64,000 bases of DNA from Paraburkholderia fynbosensis (lineage in GTDB: Bacteria; Pseudomonadota; Gammaproteobacteria; Burkholderiales; Burkholderiaceae): positions 99,195-163,194 of the forward strand of contig NZ_CADIKI010000022.1 of the NCBI RefSeq assembly GCF_902859935.1. The letters run 5' to 3'. This document shows, piece after piece, positions 53,655-62,454 of the stretch; position 1 is the first letter of the stretch, and each line of letters starts with the position of its first letter. The notes under the pieces were generated by a model. It was not told the origin of the DNA. It did not search any database and saw only the letters and a program-made list of their open reading frames with translations. A program made the translations under genes and the position numbers.

Positions 53655-55639
53655 CAATCCACCTCCAACGCGACCGGCGCACCGGCACCGGAGCGTTTCT
53701 CTTCAATCGCCGCGACCGTGGCGGCCGGGATGTAAAAGCCTTCGTTCTTCTGCCAGCTGTAGACGATCACAGTACCGATCGAGCCGACCAGACCGACAAT
53801 GGCGAGCCACCAGATGTGCCACACAGCGGCAAAACCCAGCACCAGCGAGAACACGGCCACGACCAGACCCGCGGACGTGTTCGACGGCATGTGAATGTCG
53901 CTATACACCGGCTTCGGCTGATCCTTGCGCAACTTCATTTCGGCGAATGCATCCAGCTCACGCACGTCCGGAATGATCGCGAAGTTGTACGACGCCGGCG
54001 GCGAGCTCGTTGCCCATTCCAGCGTGTGACCGTCCCACGGATCGCCCGTGACGTCGCGGTTTTGCGGCAGGTTGCGATCGCGCAGGCTGACGACCAGTTG
54101 CACCACCTGGCAAGCGATGCCGATTGCGATCAGAACCGCACCGACCCACGCGAACATCAGCCACGGATGCCAATCCGGATTGTCGTAGTGATTCAGACGA
54201 CGCGTCATGCCCATGAAGCCCAGCACGTACAGCGGCGTGAACGCAACCCAGAAACCGATCTGCCAGAACCAGAACGATGCCTTGCCCCACGCCTCATTCA
54301 GCTTGAAGCCGAACGCCTTCGGGAACCAGTAGTTGAAACCGGCCAGGTAGCCGAACAGCACGCCACCAATAATCACGTTGTGGAAGTGAGCGATCAGGAA
54401 CAGGCTGTTGTGCAGCACGAAGTCCGCGCCCGGAATCGCCATCATCACGCCGGTCATACCGCCGATCGTGAAGGTGACCATGAAGCCGAGGGTCCACAGA
54501 ATCGGCGTCGTGAATTGCAGACGGCCCTTGTAGATCGTGAACAGCCAGTTGAACACTTTCACGCCGGTCGGAATGGCAATGACCATCGTCGCGATACCGA
54601 AGAACGCGTTGACGTCGGCGCCCGAGCCCATCGTGAAGAAGTGGTGCAGCCACACGAGGAACGACAGCACCATGATCGCGCAGGTCGCCCACACCATCGT
54701 CTTGTAGCCGAACAGAGGCTTCTTCGCGAAGGTCGCCACGACTTCCGAGAAAATACCGAACGCCGGCAGGATCAGGATGTACACCTCAGGGTGACCCCAT
54801 GCCCAGATCAGGTTCAGGTACATCATCGCGTTGCCGCCGGCATCGTTCGTGAAGAAGTGCATGCCGAGGTAACGGTCCAGACCGAGCAGCGCGAGCGTGA
54901 CGGTCAGGATCGGGAACGCCGCCATGATCAGCACGTTCGTGCACAGCGCGGTCCACGTGAACACCGGCATCTTCATGAACGTCATGCCCGGCGCGCGCAT
55001 CTTCACGATAGTCACGAAGAAGTTCACACCCGTCAGCAACGTGCCGATACCGGAGAGCTGCAAACTCCACAGGTAATAGTCGACCCCGACACCCGGACTG
55101 AACTGCAATTCGGACAACGGCGGATAAGCGAGCCAGCCCGTTTGCGCGAATTCACCGATCACCAGCGAGATGTTGATCAGAATCGCGCTGATCGCGGTCA
55201 TCCAGAAGCTCAACGAGTTCAGGAACGGGAACGCAACGTCGCGGGCACCGATCTGCAACGGCACGATGATGTTCATCAGCCCGACCATGAACGCCATCGC
55301 CATGAAGAAAATCATGATGACGCCGTGCGCGGTAAAGATCTGGTCGTAATGGTGTGGTGGCAGGAAGCCTGGCGCGTTATACGACAGCGCGAGCTGGGTA
55401 CGCATCATGATTGCGTCCGCGAAGCCGCGGAACAGCATGATGAGCGCAACCACGATGTACATCACGCCCAGCTTCTTGTGGTCGACCGACGTGAGCCATT
55501 CGGTCCACAGGTAGCGCCACTTGCCAAAATAGGTGATCAGACCCAGAACCAGCGCACCGCCGATGGCAATCCCGGCCGCCGTCACCATGATGATCGGCTC
55601 GTGGTACGGGATCGAGTCTAGTGAGAGTTTTCCGAACAT
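53654..55639 (-). CDS. cyoB: cytochrome bo3 ubiquinol oxidase subunit I
   Basis: A 661-residue heme-copper oxidase subunit with the expected ligands: low-spin heme His in FTAHGVIMIFFMAM, CuB His and cross-linked Tyr in WAWGHPEVYILILP, the CuB pair in VWLHHFFTMGS, and heme ligands in LIAHFHNVIIGG. The D-channel and quinol-site region near the N-terminus (FRGFADAIMMRTQLA) is conserved. It reduces O2 to water using ubiquinol and pumps protons. It starts two bases after cyoA. Confidence 0.97.
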   Translation of the reverse strand: MFGKLSLDSIPYHEPIIMVTAAGIAIGGALVLGLITYFGKWRYLWTEWLTSVDHKKLGVMYIVVALIMLFRGFADAIMMRTQLALSYNAPGFLPPHHYDQIFTAHGVIMIFFMAMAFMVGLMNIIVPLQIGARDVAFPFLNSLSFWMTAISAILINISLVIGEFAQTGWLAYPPLSELQFSPGVGVDYYLWSLQLSGIGTLLTGVNFFVTIVKMRAPGMTFMKMPVFTWTALCTNVLIMAAFPILTVTLALLGLDRYLGMHFFTNDAGGNAMMYLNLIWAWGHPEVYILILPAFGIFSEVVATFAKKPLFGYKTMVWATCAIMVLSFLVWLHHFFTMGSGADVNAFFGIATMVIAIPTGVKVFNWLFTIYKGRLQFTTPILWTLGFMVTFTIGGMTGVMMAIPGADFVLHNSLFLIAHFHNVIIGGVLFGYLAGFNYWFPKAFGFKLNEAWGKASFWFWQIGFWVAFTPLYVLGFMGMTRRLNHYDNPDWHPWLMFAWVGAVLIAIGIACQVVQLVVSLRDRNLPQNRDVTGDPWDGHTLEWATSSPPASYNFAIIPDVRELDAFAEMKLRKDQPKPVYSDIHMPSNTSAGLVVAVFSLVLGFAAVWHIWWLAIVGLVGSIGTVIVYSWQKNEGFYIPAATVAAIEEKRSGAGAPVALEVD

Positions 55640-55641
55640 GC

Positions 55642-56535
55642 TTATCCCTTCGGCCCGCAGTTGGCGTCCTTCATGTTGTCCATGACGTTACCGTTGTTGT
55701 ATCGGGCAATGATGTTGTGAAAGAGCTTCGGATCGACTGACGAGAAGTAGCGCACGGGGTCCTTCTCGCTCGGCGCCGATACCGTGTGGTAGCGGTCCAT
55801 GCTGAGGTTATCCGACGACGCGCGCACTTTCGCAACCCATGCGTTGAACTCTTCCGGCGACTTGGCGAGCGTACGGAACTTCATGTCCGAGAAGCCCTTG
55901 CCGCTGAAGTTGGCCGCGGTACCGGCATAGTCGCCGGCTTCGTCCGCGATCAGATGCAGGCGCGTTTGCATGCCTGCCATCGCGTAGATCTGGCCACCGA
56001 GCTGCGGGATGAAGAACGAGTTCATCACCGTATCGGAGGTGATCACGAAGTTCACCGGCGTGCCGACCGGGATCGCGAGCTGGTTCACCGACGCGATACC
56101 GAGGTCGGGATAAATGAACAGCCACTTCCAGTCGAGCGCGACGACTTCGACGTTGATCGGCTTGACCTGCGACTCGAGCGGACGGTACGGATCGAGCTCA
56201 TGCGTGCTCTTCCACGTCAACACGGCCAGGAACAGAATGATCAGCGTCGGAATCGTCCAGACAGCGATTTCGATACCTGTTGAGTGGACCCACTTCGGAC
56301 GGTAGTCAGCGCTGCTATTCGACGCGCGATAACGCCACGCGAACAGCAGCGTGAGGAAGATCACCGGAACGACGACAATAAGCATGGCCCAGGTGGACAT
56401 CGCGATCAGATCACGTTCCGCCAGTCCCACACTCCCCTTCGGATTCAGGATATCGAGGTTGCTGCAACCCGAGAGCAACAACACGAGGCCGGCGGAAAGG
56501 AAACTTAACGACCCTCGTAGAGTCTTTCCTTTCAT
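55642..56535 (-). CDS. cyoA: cytochrome bo3 ubiquinol oxidase subunit II
   Basis: A 297-residue lipoprotein: signal with lipobox LLLSGC (Cys near residue 24), two membrane helices, and a periplasmic cupredoxin-like domain (VVALDWKWLFIYPDLGIASVN, SDTVMNSFFIPQLGGQIYAMAG). As usual for quinol oxidases, the CuA ligands are absent. First gene of the operon. On the minus strand a TATTAT-like -10 at about 56603-56608 and a palindrome at 56658-56675 lie upstream; the -35 is weak. Confidence 0.96.
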   Translation of the reverse strand: MKGKTLRGSLSFLSAGLVLLLSGCSNLDILNPKGSVGLAERDLIAMSTWAMLIVVVPVIFLTLLFAWRYRASNSSADYRPKWVHSTGIEIAVWTIPTLIILFLAVLTWKSTHELDPYRPLESQVKPINVEVVALDWKWLFIYPDLGIASVNQLAIPVGTPVNFVITSDTVMNSFFIPQLGGQIYAMAGMQTRLHLIADEAGDYAGTAANFSGKGFSDMKFRTLAKSPEEFNAWVAKVRASSDNLSMDRYHTVSAPSEKDPVRYFSSVDPKLFHNIIARYNNGNVMDNMKDANCGPKG

Positions 56536-56657
56536 ATCGTTTGCCTCTCTTTTACGACTTCAACGAACGTCATTCGACCGCTCTCCATTAATAAGCGCTC
56601 GCATAATAGGGGCACGTCGATCGGCGATAAACCCTCGATTTCGCAACGATCTATTGC

Positions 56658-56675
56658 GTCGCACCACGGTGCGAC
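56658..56675. promoter_or_regulatory. perfect 18-bp palindrome upstream of cyoA
   Basis: GTCGCACC and GGTGCGAC are exact inverted arms around a two-base centre. The site lies about 125 bases upstream of the cyoA start and about 50 bases upstream of a possible -10 box. This is a good shape for a dimeric regulator's operator, but the regulator is unknown. Confidence 0.5.
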
Positions 56676-56785
56676 ACGTTGCCGCACACCCGTGCGCAAG
56701 CGGGGGTTGCAAATGCTCTACTGCAAAGCACTGAAAAGTTGACGCATCACAAAAAGTCCTCTGAAAAAGGCCCTAAAAACGTCGC

Positions 56786-56802
56786 GCGGCCCGAATGGCC
56801 GC
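56786..56802 (-). terminator. probable terminator of the nuoM-like gene
   Basis: On the minus strand, GCGGCC and GGCCGC arms with a five-base loop are followed within about seven bases by GTTTTT. The hairpin lies about 100 bases after the nuoM stop. A second imperfect hairpin, with ATGCGTA/TACGCAT arms at 56849-56876, stands between. Confidence 0.5.
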
Positions 56803-56905
56803 ACCGCGAGAGGTGCACCAGGGATTTCTGCGATGCGTGAAGCTGCGCATGCGTAGCAGCATCCGCGATTACGCATATGCTGCAACCGCACCACACCTCT
56901 TGACA

Positions 56906-58462
56906 TCAGCCCGGCGTGCGGACCGTGGTTGCAACCGGCGCCGGGGCCGCGGCTTGGAGACGCTCGCCACCGTCAGGCGCGCCGTCGTCCGCGGGATGAG
57001 CCGAGCGCTCCGACTGAGCGAGCAGCGTCCCGACCGACGGATCGATCACATCGGTGAACGGCTTCGGGTACAGGCCGATGGCCAGCACCAGCACGGCCAT
57101 CGCGCCCAGCAGCACGAACTCGCGATTGCCGAGGTCCTTCAGTTTCGCGACGCGCGCGTTGGCGATCGCGCCGAAGATCACGCGCTTGTACATCCACAGC
57201 GTGTAGGCGGCGCTAAGCACGAGCGTCGAAGCGGCGATGGCACCGATCCAGAAGTTGAAGCGGATCGCGCCCATCAGCACCATGAATTCGCCGACGAAAC
57301 CCGACGTGCCCGGCAAACCGATGTTGGCCATCGAGAACAGCATCACGAACGCGGCAAAGCGCGGCATGGTGTTGGCGACGCCGCCGTACTCGGCGATCGA
57401 CGCGGTCTTGGTGCGGTCGTAGAGCATGCCCGTGCACAGCAGCATCGCGCCGGACACCACACCGTACGACAGCATCTGCACGATCGCGCCGGCCTGGCCG
57501 ATGCGGTTGAACACGAACAGGCCGAGCGTCACGAGACCCATGTGCGCAATCGTCGAATAGGCGAGCAGGCGGCGCATGTCGGTTTGTACGAGCGCCAGCA
57601 GGCTCGAGTAGATCACCGCGATCAGCGACAGCGTGATCATCATCGGCGCGAAGAAGTGGCTCGCCTGCGGCGCGATCGGCAGCGCGAAACGCAGCAAGCC
57701 ATAGCCGCCCAGCTTCAGCATGCCGATCATCACTGCGGCGCCGGTCGGGCCGTCGAGGTGGACGTCGGGCAGCCACGTATGCACCGGCCACATCGGCACC
57801 TTCACACCGAAGGCGGCGAGGAAGCCGAGGAAGATCAGCATCTGCGGCACCGTGCCGAGTTGCGTTTCACGCCACAGCGCGAGGTCGAAGCTGTGCGTCT
57901 GGCTGTACAGGTAGAGCATCGACATCAGCATCATCAGCGAGCCGAGGAACGATACGAAGAAGAACTTGACCGCGGCGTACGAGCGGTTCGAATGCCCCCA
58001 CGTGCCGATCAGCAGATACAGCGGAATCAGCGTCGCTTCGAACGAGATGAAGAACAGCATGCCGTCCATCGCCGTAAAGACGCCCTGCATAAAGCCCGAC
58101 AGCATCAGAAACGCGCCGAAGTACTGCGCGGTCCGCTCGGTAATCGACTCCCACGACGCCACCACGATGATGATCGTGGTGAGCGCGGTCAGCGCGACGA
58201 GCCAAAGCGAAATTCCATCCACGCCCACATGCCAGGCGATATCGAACGTCGGCGACCAGCGGGCGTTCTCGACGAACTGCATCGACGTGACGTCGTTGCG
58301 GAAATTCGCGACCAGCGGAATCACCGGCAGGAAGCCTGCGACCGCGCCAGCGAGTGCGAGCCAACGGGTGCGGCTACGTGCCGCGTCAGATCCGGCACGC
58401 AAAACGACGAGCCCGGCGACGATAGGGATCCAGATGAGAAGGCTAAGAAGAGGCGATGGCAT
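56906..58462 (-). CDS. nuoM: isolated NADH-quinone oxidoreductase subunit M-like protein
   Basis: A 518-residue antiporter-like membrane protein of the NuoM family with about 14 helices. It has the key Glu segment FFISFEATLIPLYLLIGTWG, the Lys segment AFGVKVPMWPVHTWLPDVH with GPTGAAVMIGMLKLGGYG, and TDMRRLLAYSTIAHMGLV. It normally works inside complex I. Here no other nuo gene is present, and the gene stands alone upstream of cyoABCD on the same strand. The C-terminal tail is long and Ala/Pro-rich. The start at ATG 58462 has no strong ribosome-binding site; a TTG at 58489 is possible. It could be an orphan paralogue or part of another Mrp/Nuo-like system. Confidence 0.85.
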   Translation of the reverse strand: MPSPLLSLLIWIPIVAGLVVLRAGSDAARSRTRWLALAGAVAGFLPVIPLVANFRNDVTSMQFVENARWSPTFDIAWHVGVDGISLWLVALTALTTIIIVVASWESITERTAQYFGAFLMLSGFMQGVFTAMDGMLFFISFEATLIPLYLLIGTWGHSNRSYAAVKFFFVSFLGSLMMLMSMLYLYSQTHSFDLALWRETQLGTVPQMLIFLGFLAAFGVKVPMWPVHTWLPDVHLDGPTGAAVMIGMLKLGGYGLLRFALPIAPQASHFFAPMMITLSLIAVIYSSLLALVQTDMRRLLAYSTIAHMGLVTLGLFVFNRIGQAGAIVQMLSYGVVSGAMLLCTGMLYDRTKTASIAEYGGVANTMPRFAAFVMLFSMANIGLPGTSGFVGEFMVLMGAIRFNFWIGAIAASTLVLSAAYTLWMYKRVIFGAIANARVAKLKDLGNREFVLLGAMAVLVLAIGLYPKPFTDVIDPSVGTLLAQSERSAHPADDGAPDGGERLQAAAPAPVATTVRTPG

Positions 58463-59150
58463 GTGCGCTGTCAAAAACTTGAAGTACAAAACGCCGCATC
58501 AACGCCTTCAAAACAGAAAGCATTGACATGGATATGTAAGCTGGATTTCGCTGAAATTGACGTGGAAGCGGTGGCGTCCGCTACACGTTTACCCGCAGTC
58601 GAATGACCAAGGGTGGGAGATTACCAAGATAAGAAAACTTTTGCAGCGCAACAACGCTGCGAAGCCCTCGGAAATAGATTATTACCCCACAAGCGCTTGC
58701 GAAACGCATAGAAATGTGCACCTGCACAAGCTCGCGCAAACTCAAAGTGAGGGGCAGATTTTATACACAGAAGTTAGCAAATTGACGGCAAATTAGCCGC
58801 TGTTGCGGCATCGATTCTTGAGGGCGGCTGCGGCTGGAACGGAACGTGCTATTTTCAGGTACCCGCCGGGCGCCGATTTTGGGTCTTCCGCAAAAATTTC
58901 TCCGCGTTTACGAACAAAAAAATTTTCGCACCGGCACTGTACATCAGCGGCGGACTCCATCGGAAAAGGTGCCTCAGTCGGGGCGACGGATCATGTCTGC
59001 GCTCGGCCCGAGCGATGCATTCCGACCTGCGCATAACTTACAGATGCCGAATATACTTCGGCGGTCTGCAGGCGGATCAGCATCCGACGGCGCATACCCA
59101 GCTCCCTGCCCGGACACCGCCCTTCGCTCGTCAAACTCTTCGGATCCCGC
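58463..59150. other. 688-base divergent promoter region with no gene recognised
   Basis: It separates the minus-strand nuoM-like gene from the plus-strand ABC operon and should contain both promoters. Parts of it are strikingly AT-rich (about 58610-58800 and 58895-58930). Short open frames here have no recognisable product. Confidence 0.4.
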
Positions 59151-59894
59151 ATGGCGTTTCGTGACGAAGTCGTTCCCGCACTCGAATGCCGCGGGCTAAG
59201 CAAGCAGTACGGCACGGGCCGCATCGTCCTCGCGCGCCTCGACTTCACACTCGACCCCGGAGAATTCGTCGCGATCATGGGCGACTCCGGGGTGGGAAAA
59301 TCGACACTGCTCAATCTGATCGCGGGACTCGACAGCGCGGATAGCGGCGACGTCATCATCGACGGCACTCCTGTCGCGCGGCTGGACGACAACGCGGCGA
59401 CCCGTCTGCGCCGGCAAAAACTCGGCTTCGTGTTCCAGGCCTTCCACGTGCTGCCGCATCTGACGCTCGCGCAGAACGTCGCACTGCCGCTGCTGCTCAA
59501 CGAGCTTCCTACTGCCGGCGCGCTCGACATGCTCGCGGCGGTCGGCCTGAACGGCCGCGGCGACGATTTTCCGCGGCAGCTCTCTGGCGGCGAGCTGCAG
59601 CGCGTGGCGATTGCGCGGGCACTCGTACATCGTCCAAAGCTGATTCTCGCCGATGAACCAACGGGCAATCTCGACCCCCATACCGCGCACGAGGTGCTCG
59701 GGCTGTTCCGCGCGCAAAGCAAGGCGACCGGCGCGGCCACGATCATGGTGACGCACTCGGAAGCCGCGGCGGCGGTGGCCGACCGCATCCTGATTCTGAG
59801 CGACGGCGGCCTGCACGCGCCCTCGGCCGGGCACGCGCTTTTCGGCCACGCTTTCTCGCACGAATCCGCGCGTTCTGCCGACGATGCGCACTGA
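59151..59894 (+). CDS. ABC transporter ATP-binding protein (LolD/AttE-like)
   Basis: A 247-residue ATPase with Walker A GDSGVGKSTLLN, Q-loop VFQAFHVLPHLTLAQNV, signature LSGGELQRVAIARAL, Walker B LILADEPTGNLD and switch His in MVTHSEAAAA. It belongs to the MacB/LolD-type subfamily that pairs with FtsX-fold permeases. The permease gene overlaps its end by 11 bases, and an AttH-like gene follows. The trio corresponds to the AttEFGH type of system, whose substrate is not firmly known. Confidence 0.92.
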   Translation: MAFRDEVVPALECRGLSKQYGTGRIVLARLDFTLDPGEFVAIMGDSGVGKSTLLNLIAGLDSADSGDVIIDGTPVARLDDNAATRLRRQKLGFVFQAFHVLPHLTLAQNVALPLLLNELPTAGALDMLAAVGLNGRGDDFPRQLSGGELQRVAIARALVHRPKLILADEPTGNLDPHTAHEVLGLFRAQSKATGAATIMVTHSEAAAAVADRILILSDGGLHAPSAGHALFGHAFSHESARSADDAH

Positions 59895-62454
59895 TTTCCG
59901 CCCCCCGCTGCGCACGCGGGGACACCGCGTTCTCGCACGCTGGCTGCTGGGCGCCGAATGGCGCAGTCATCGCGGACGCGCACTGGTTGCCGTCGCGACG
60001 ATCGCGCTCGGTGTGGCGCTCGGTTACGCGGTGCAACTGATCAACAGTGCGGCTTTCAACGAATTCTCGGCGGCGGCCCGCAGCCTTTCGGGCGAAGCGG
60101 ATCTGCAAGTGCGTGGCGCGCAGCCTTTCTTCGATGAGTCGCTCTACCCGCGCCTGTCGAACGAAACCGGAGTCGCGCTAGCGAGCCCGGTGCTCGCCCT
60201 CGATGTCAGCGTACCGGGCCAGAGTACGTCGTTGCAGGTGCTCGGCACCGACGTCTTCAAGGCGAGCAGGATCGCGCCCGATCTGACCGGCGTGCCGTCG
60301 CCGGACCGGCCGTTCGATACGCTCGCGTCCGATACCGTGTTTCTCTCGTCGGCCGCTCAGCAATGGCTGCACGTCAAAACCGGCGACGACGTGGCGCTGC
60401 AAAGCGGCACGTCGATCGTGCATTTTCGCGTCGCGGGCGGCCTCGTGAGAACCCGCCCGGGTCAGCGGATCGCGGTGATGGACATCGCCGCCGCACAGTG
60501 GAAGTTCGGCAAGGTGGGCAAGCTGTCGCGCGTCGACGTGCAACTCGAGCGCGGCGTCGATCGGCAACGCTTCAAGCGTGATCTGCAGGCGCGGCTTGGT
60601 ACCCGGTGGGTCGTCGCCGAAGCCCGCGACGCCGAAAGCCGCACCGATCGCCTGTCGCGCGCCTACCGGATCAACATGAATGTGCTCGCGCTGGTGGCGC
60701 TCTTCACCGGCGCTTTCCTCGTATTTTCAACGCAGGCGCTAGGCGTCGTACGGCGTCGCGCGCAGTTCGCCATGCTACGCGTGCTCGGACTGACGCGCGC
60801 TCAACTGTTGCGGCAGGTCCTGCTGGAAGGCGCGCTGCTGGGGCTGCTGGGTTCGCTGTCGGGGCTCGCGCTGGGTTATGCGATGGCACGCGGCGCGCTG
60901 CATTTTTTCGGCAGTGATCTCGGTGGCGGCTACTTTCCCGGCGTGCAGCCGCAGGTCGGTTTCGAACCGTTGGCCAGCGCGTTGTTTCTGATCCTCGGCA
61001 TCGCGGTGTCGGTATTGGGCAGCCTCGCGCCCGCGCTGGAGGCGGCGCGCGCGCGGCCAGCGGCGGCGCTCAAGGCAGGCGCCGAGGAAGGCGCGTTGGC
61101 CCGGCTCGCCACGCCATGGCCTGCGCTGCTCTGCCTCCTGGCCGCTGCGTTTCTTACGCAATTGCCGCCATGGTTCGATGCGCCGATCGGCGGCTATGTC
61201 GCCGTCGCGCTACTACTGGTCGGCGGGATCGCGCTGATGCCGCGCGTCACCGGGCTGATATTCGGCGCGGCGGCCCGCGCGTACCCGGGACGCCGCCGCG
61301 CAGGCGCAGCGAGCACGCTCGCGCTGGCGCGTCTCGCGAATGCGCCGGGCCACGCGTCGATCGCAATGGGCGGCGTGTTGTCGAGCTTCGCGCTGATCGT
61401 CGCGATGGCGATCATGGTGGCGAGCTTTCGCGTGTCCGTCGAAGACTGGCTGGTTCATCTGCTTTCCGCCGATCTCTACGTGCGAGTGGCGTCGAACGGC
61501 GACACCGGCGGGTTACGCCCTGACGAGCAGAAGCTGCTCGCGAACGTGTCCGGCATCAGGAGCGCCGCGTTTGCCCGCACCTCGCGTCTCACACTCGATC
61601 CGGCGCGCCCGGACGTCGCCGTACTCGCGCGCGAAATCGACGCCGCGGAGCCTGGCGCGAATCTGCAGATGACCGGCGCGATATTGCCGCCCTCCGAATT
61701 GCGCAGCGGCGAAACACCTGTTTGGGTATCCGAAGCAATGGTCGATCTCTATGGGTACAGGCTCGGTCAGCGTGTGAAGTTGCCGCTCGGCGGCGGCGGC
61801 CACGTGTTCGTCGTCGCGGGCGTATGGCGCGATTATGTGCGGCAGAGCGGCGCGATCCAGATACGGCTTGCCGACTACCGGCGTCTCACCGAGGATACGG
61901 GCGCGACCGATGTTGCCGTTACCGTTCAACCGGGAGTGCGCGTTGACAGCGTGATAGCCGGACTGCGCGCTTTGCCGTTCGGCGCGTCGCTGGAGCTGTC
62001 GCAACCGGGCGAGATTCGCGCGCGTACGCTGGTGATCTTCGATCGGAGTTTTGCGGTCACCTATCTGCTCGAAGCGGTCGCTATCGTGATCGGCCTGTTC
62101 GGCGTTGCGGCGACGTTTTCTGCGCAGGCGCTCGCACGAGCCCGTGAGTTCGGCATGCTGCGGCACGTCGGCGTGACACGCGCGCAGATTCTCGCGATCC
62201 TCGCGCTCGAAAGCGGCATGCTCACAGTTTGCGGCATCGCGATGGGCTTCGTGCTCGGCTTCGCGATCAGCCTGATCCTCGTATTCGTTGTCAATCCGCA
62301 GTCGTTTCATTGGAGCATGTCGCTCCATGTGCCGTGGGCGGCGCTGGGGACGGTCGCACTAGTCATGCTGGCTTCGTCATGCTCGACGGCGGTGATCGCG
62401 GGACGCAGCGCGGTGTCGGTGGATGCGGTGCGCGCGGTGAAGGAGGGTTGGTGA
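59884..62454 (+). CDS. FtsX-like ABC permease (AttF/AttG-like, fused)
   Basis: An 856-residue permease with a signal-anchor helix, a periplasmic MacB-like domain, FtsX helices near residues 260-400 (VALFTGAFLVFSTQALGVVRRRAQFAMLRVLGLTR), then a second periplasmic domain and a second FtsX set at the C-terminus (YLLEAVAIVIGLFGVAATFSAQALARAREFGMLRHVGVTR). Two FtsX modules in one chain are expected where AttF and AttG are fused. It would pull a lipid or lipoprotein-like substrate, or drive a periplasmic mechanism. Its stop overlaps the next start (TGATG). Confidence 0.92.
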   Translation: MRTDFRPPLRTRGHRVLARWLLGAEWRSHRGRALVAVATIALGVALGYAVQLINSAAFNEFSAAARSLSGEADLQVRGAQPFFDESLYPRLSNETGVALASPVLALDVSVPGQSTSLQVLGTDVFKASRIAPDLTGVPSPDRPFDTLASDTVFLSSAAQQWLHVKTGDDVALQSGTSIVHFRVAGGLVRTRPGQRIAVMDIAAAQWKFGKVGKLSRVDVQLERGVDRQRFKRDLQARLGTRWVVAEARDAESRTDRLSRAYRINMNVLALVALFTGAFLVFSTQALGVVRRRAQFAMLRVLGLTRAQLLRQVLLEGALLGLLGSLSGLALGYAMARGALHFFGSDLGGGYFPGVQPQVGFEPLASALFLILGIAVSVLGSLAPALEAARARPAAALKAGAEEGALARLATPWPALLCLLAAAFLTQLPPWFDAPIGGYVAVALLLVGGIALMPRVTGLIFGAAARAYPGRRRAGAASTLALARLANAPGHASIAMGGVLSSFALIVAMAIMVASFRVSVEDWLVHLLSADLYVRVASNGDTGGLRPDEQKLLANVSGIRSAAFARTSRLTLDPARPDVAVLAREIDAAEPGANLQMTGAILPPSELRSGETPVWVSEAMVDLYGYRLGQRVKLPLGGGGHVFVVAGVWRDYVRQSGAIQIRLADYRRLTEDTGATDVAVTVQPGVRVDSVIAGLRALPFGASLELSQPGEIRARTLVIFDRSFAVTYLLEAVAIVIGLFGVAATFSAQALARAREFGMLRHVGVTRAQILAILALESGMLTVCGIAMGFVLGFAISLILVFVVNPQSFHWSMSLHVPWAALGTVALVMLASSCSTAVIAGRSAVSVDAVRAVKEGW

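Noticed and set aside
52095..58606. Long plus-strand open frames at 52095-53651, 53648-55621 and 56795-58606
   Set aside because: They are antisense to cyoABCD and nuoM, whose products are fully recognisable; the antisense products are rich in Arg, His, Asp and Gln and match no family.
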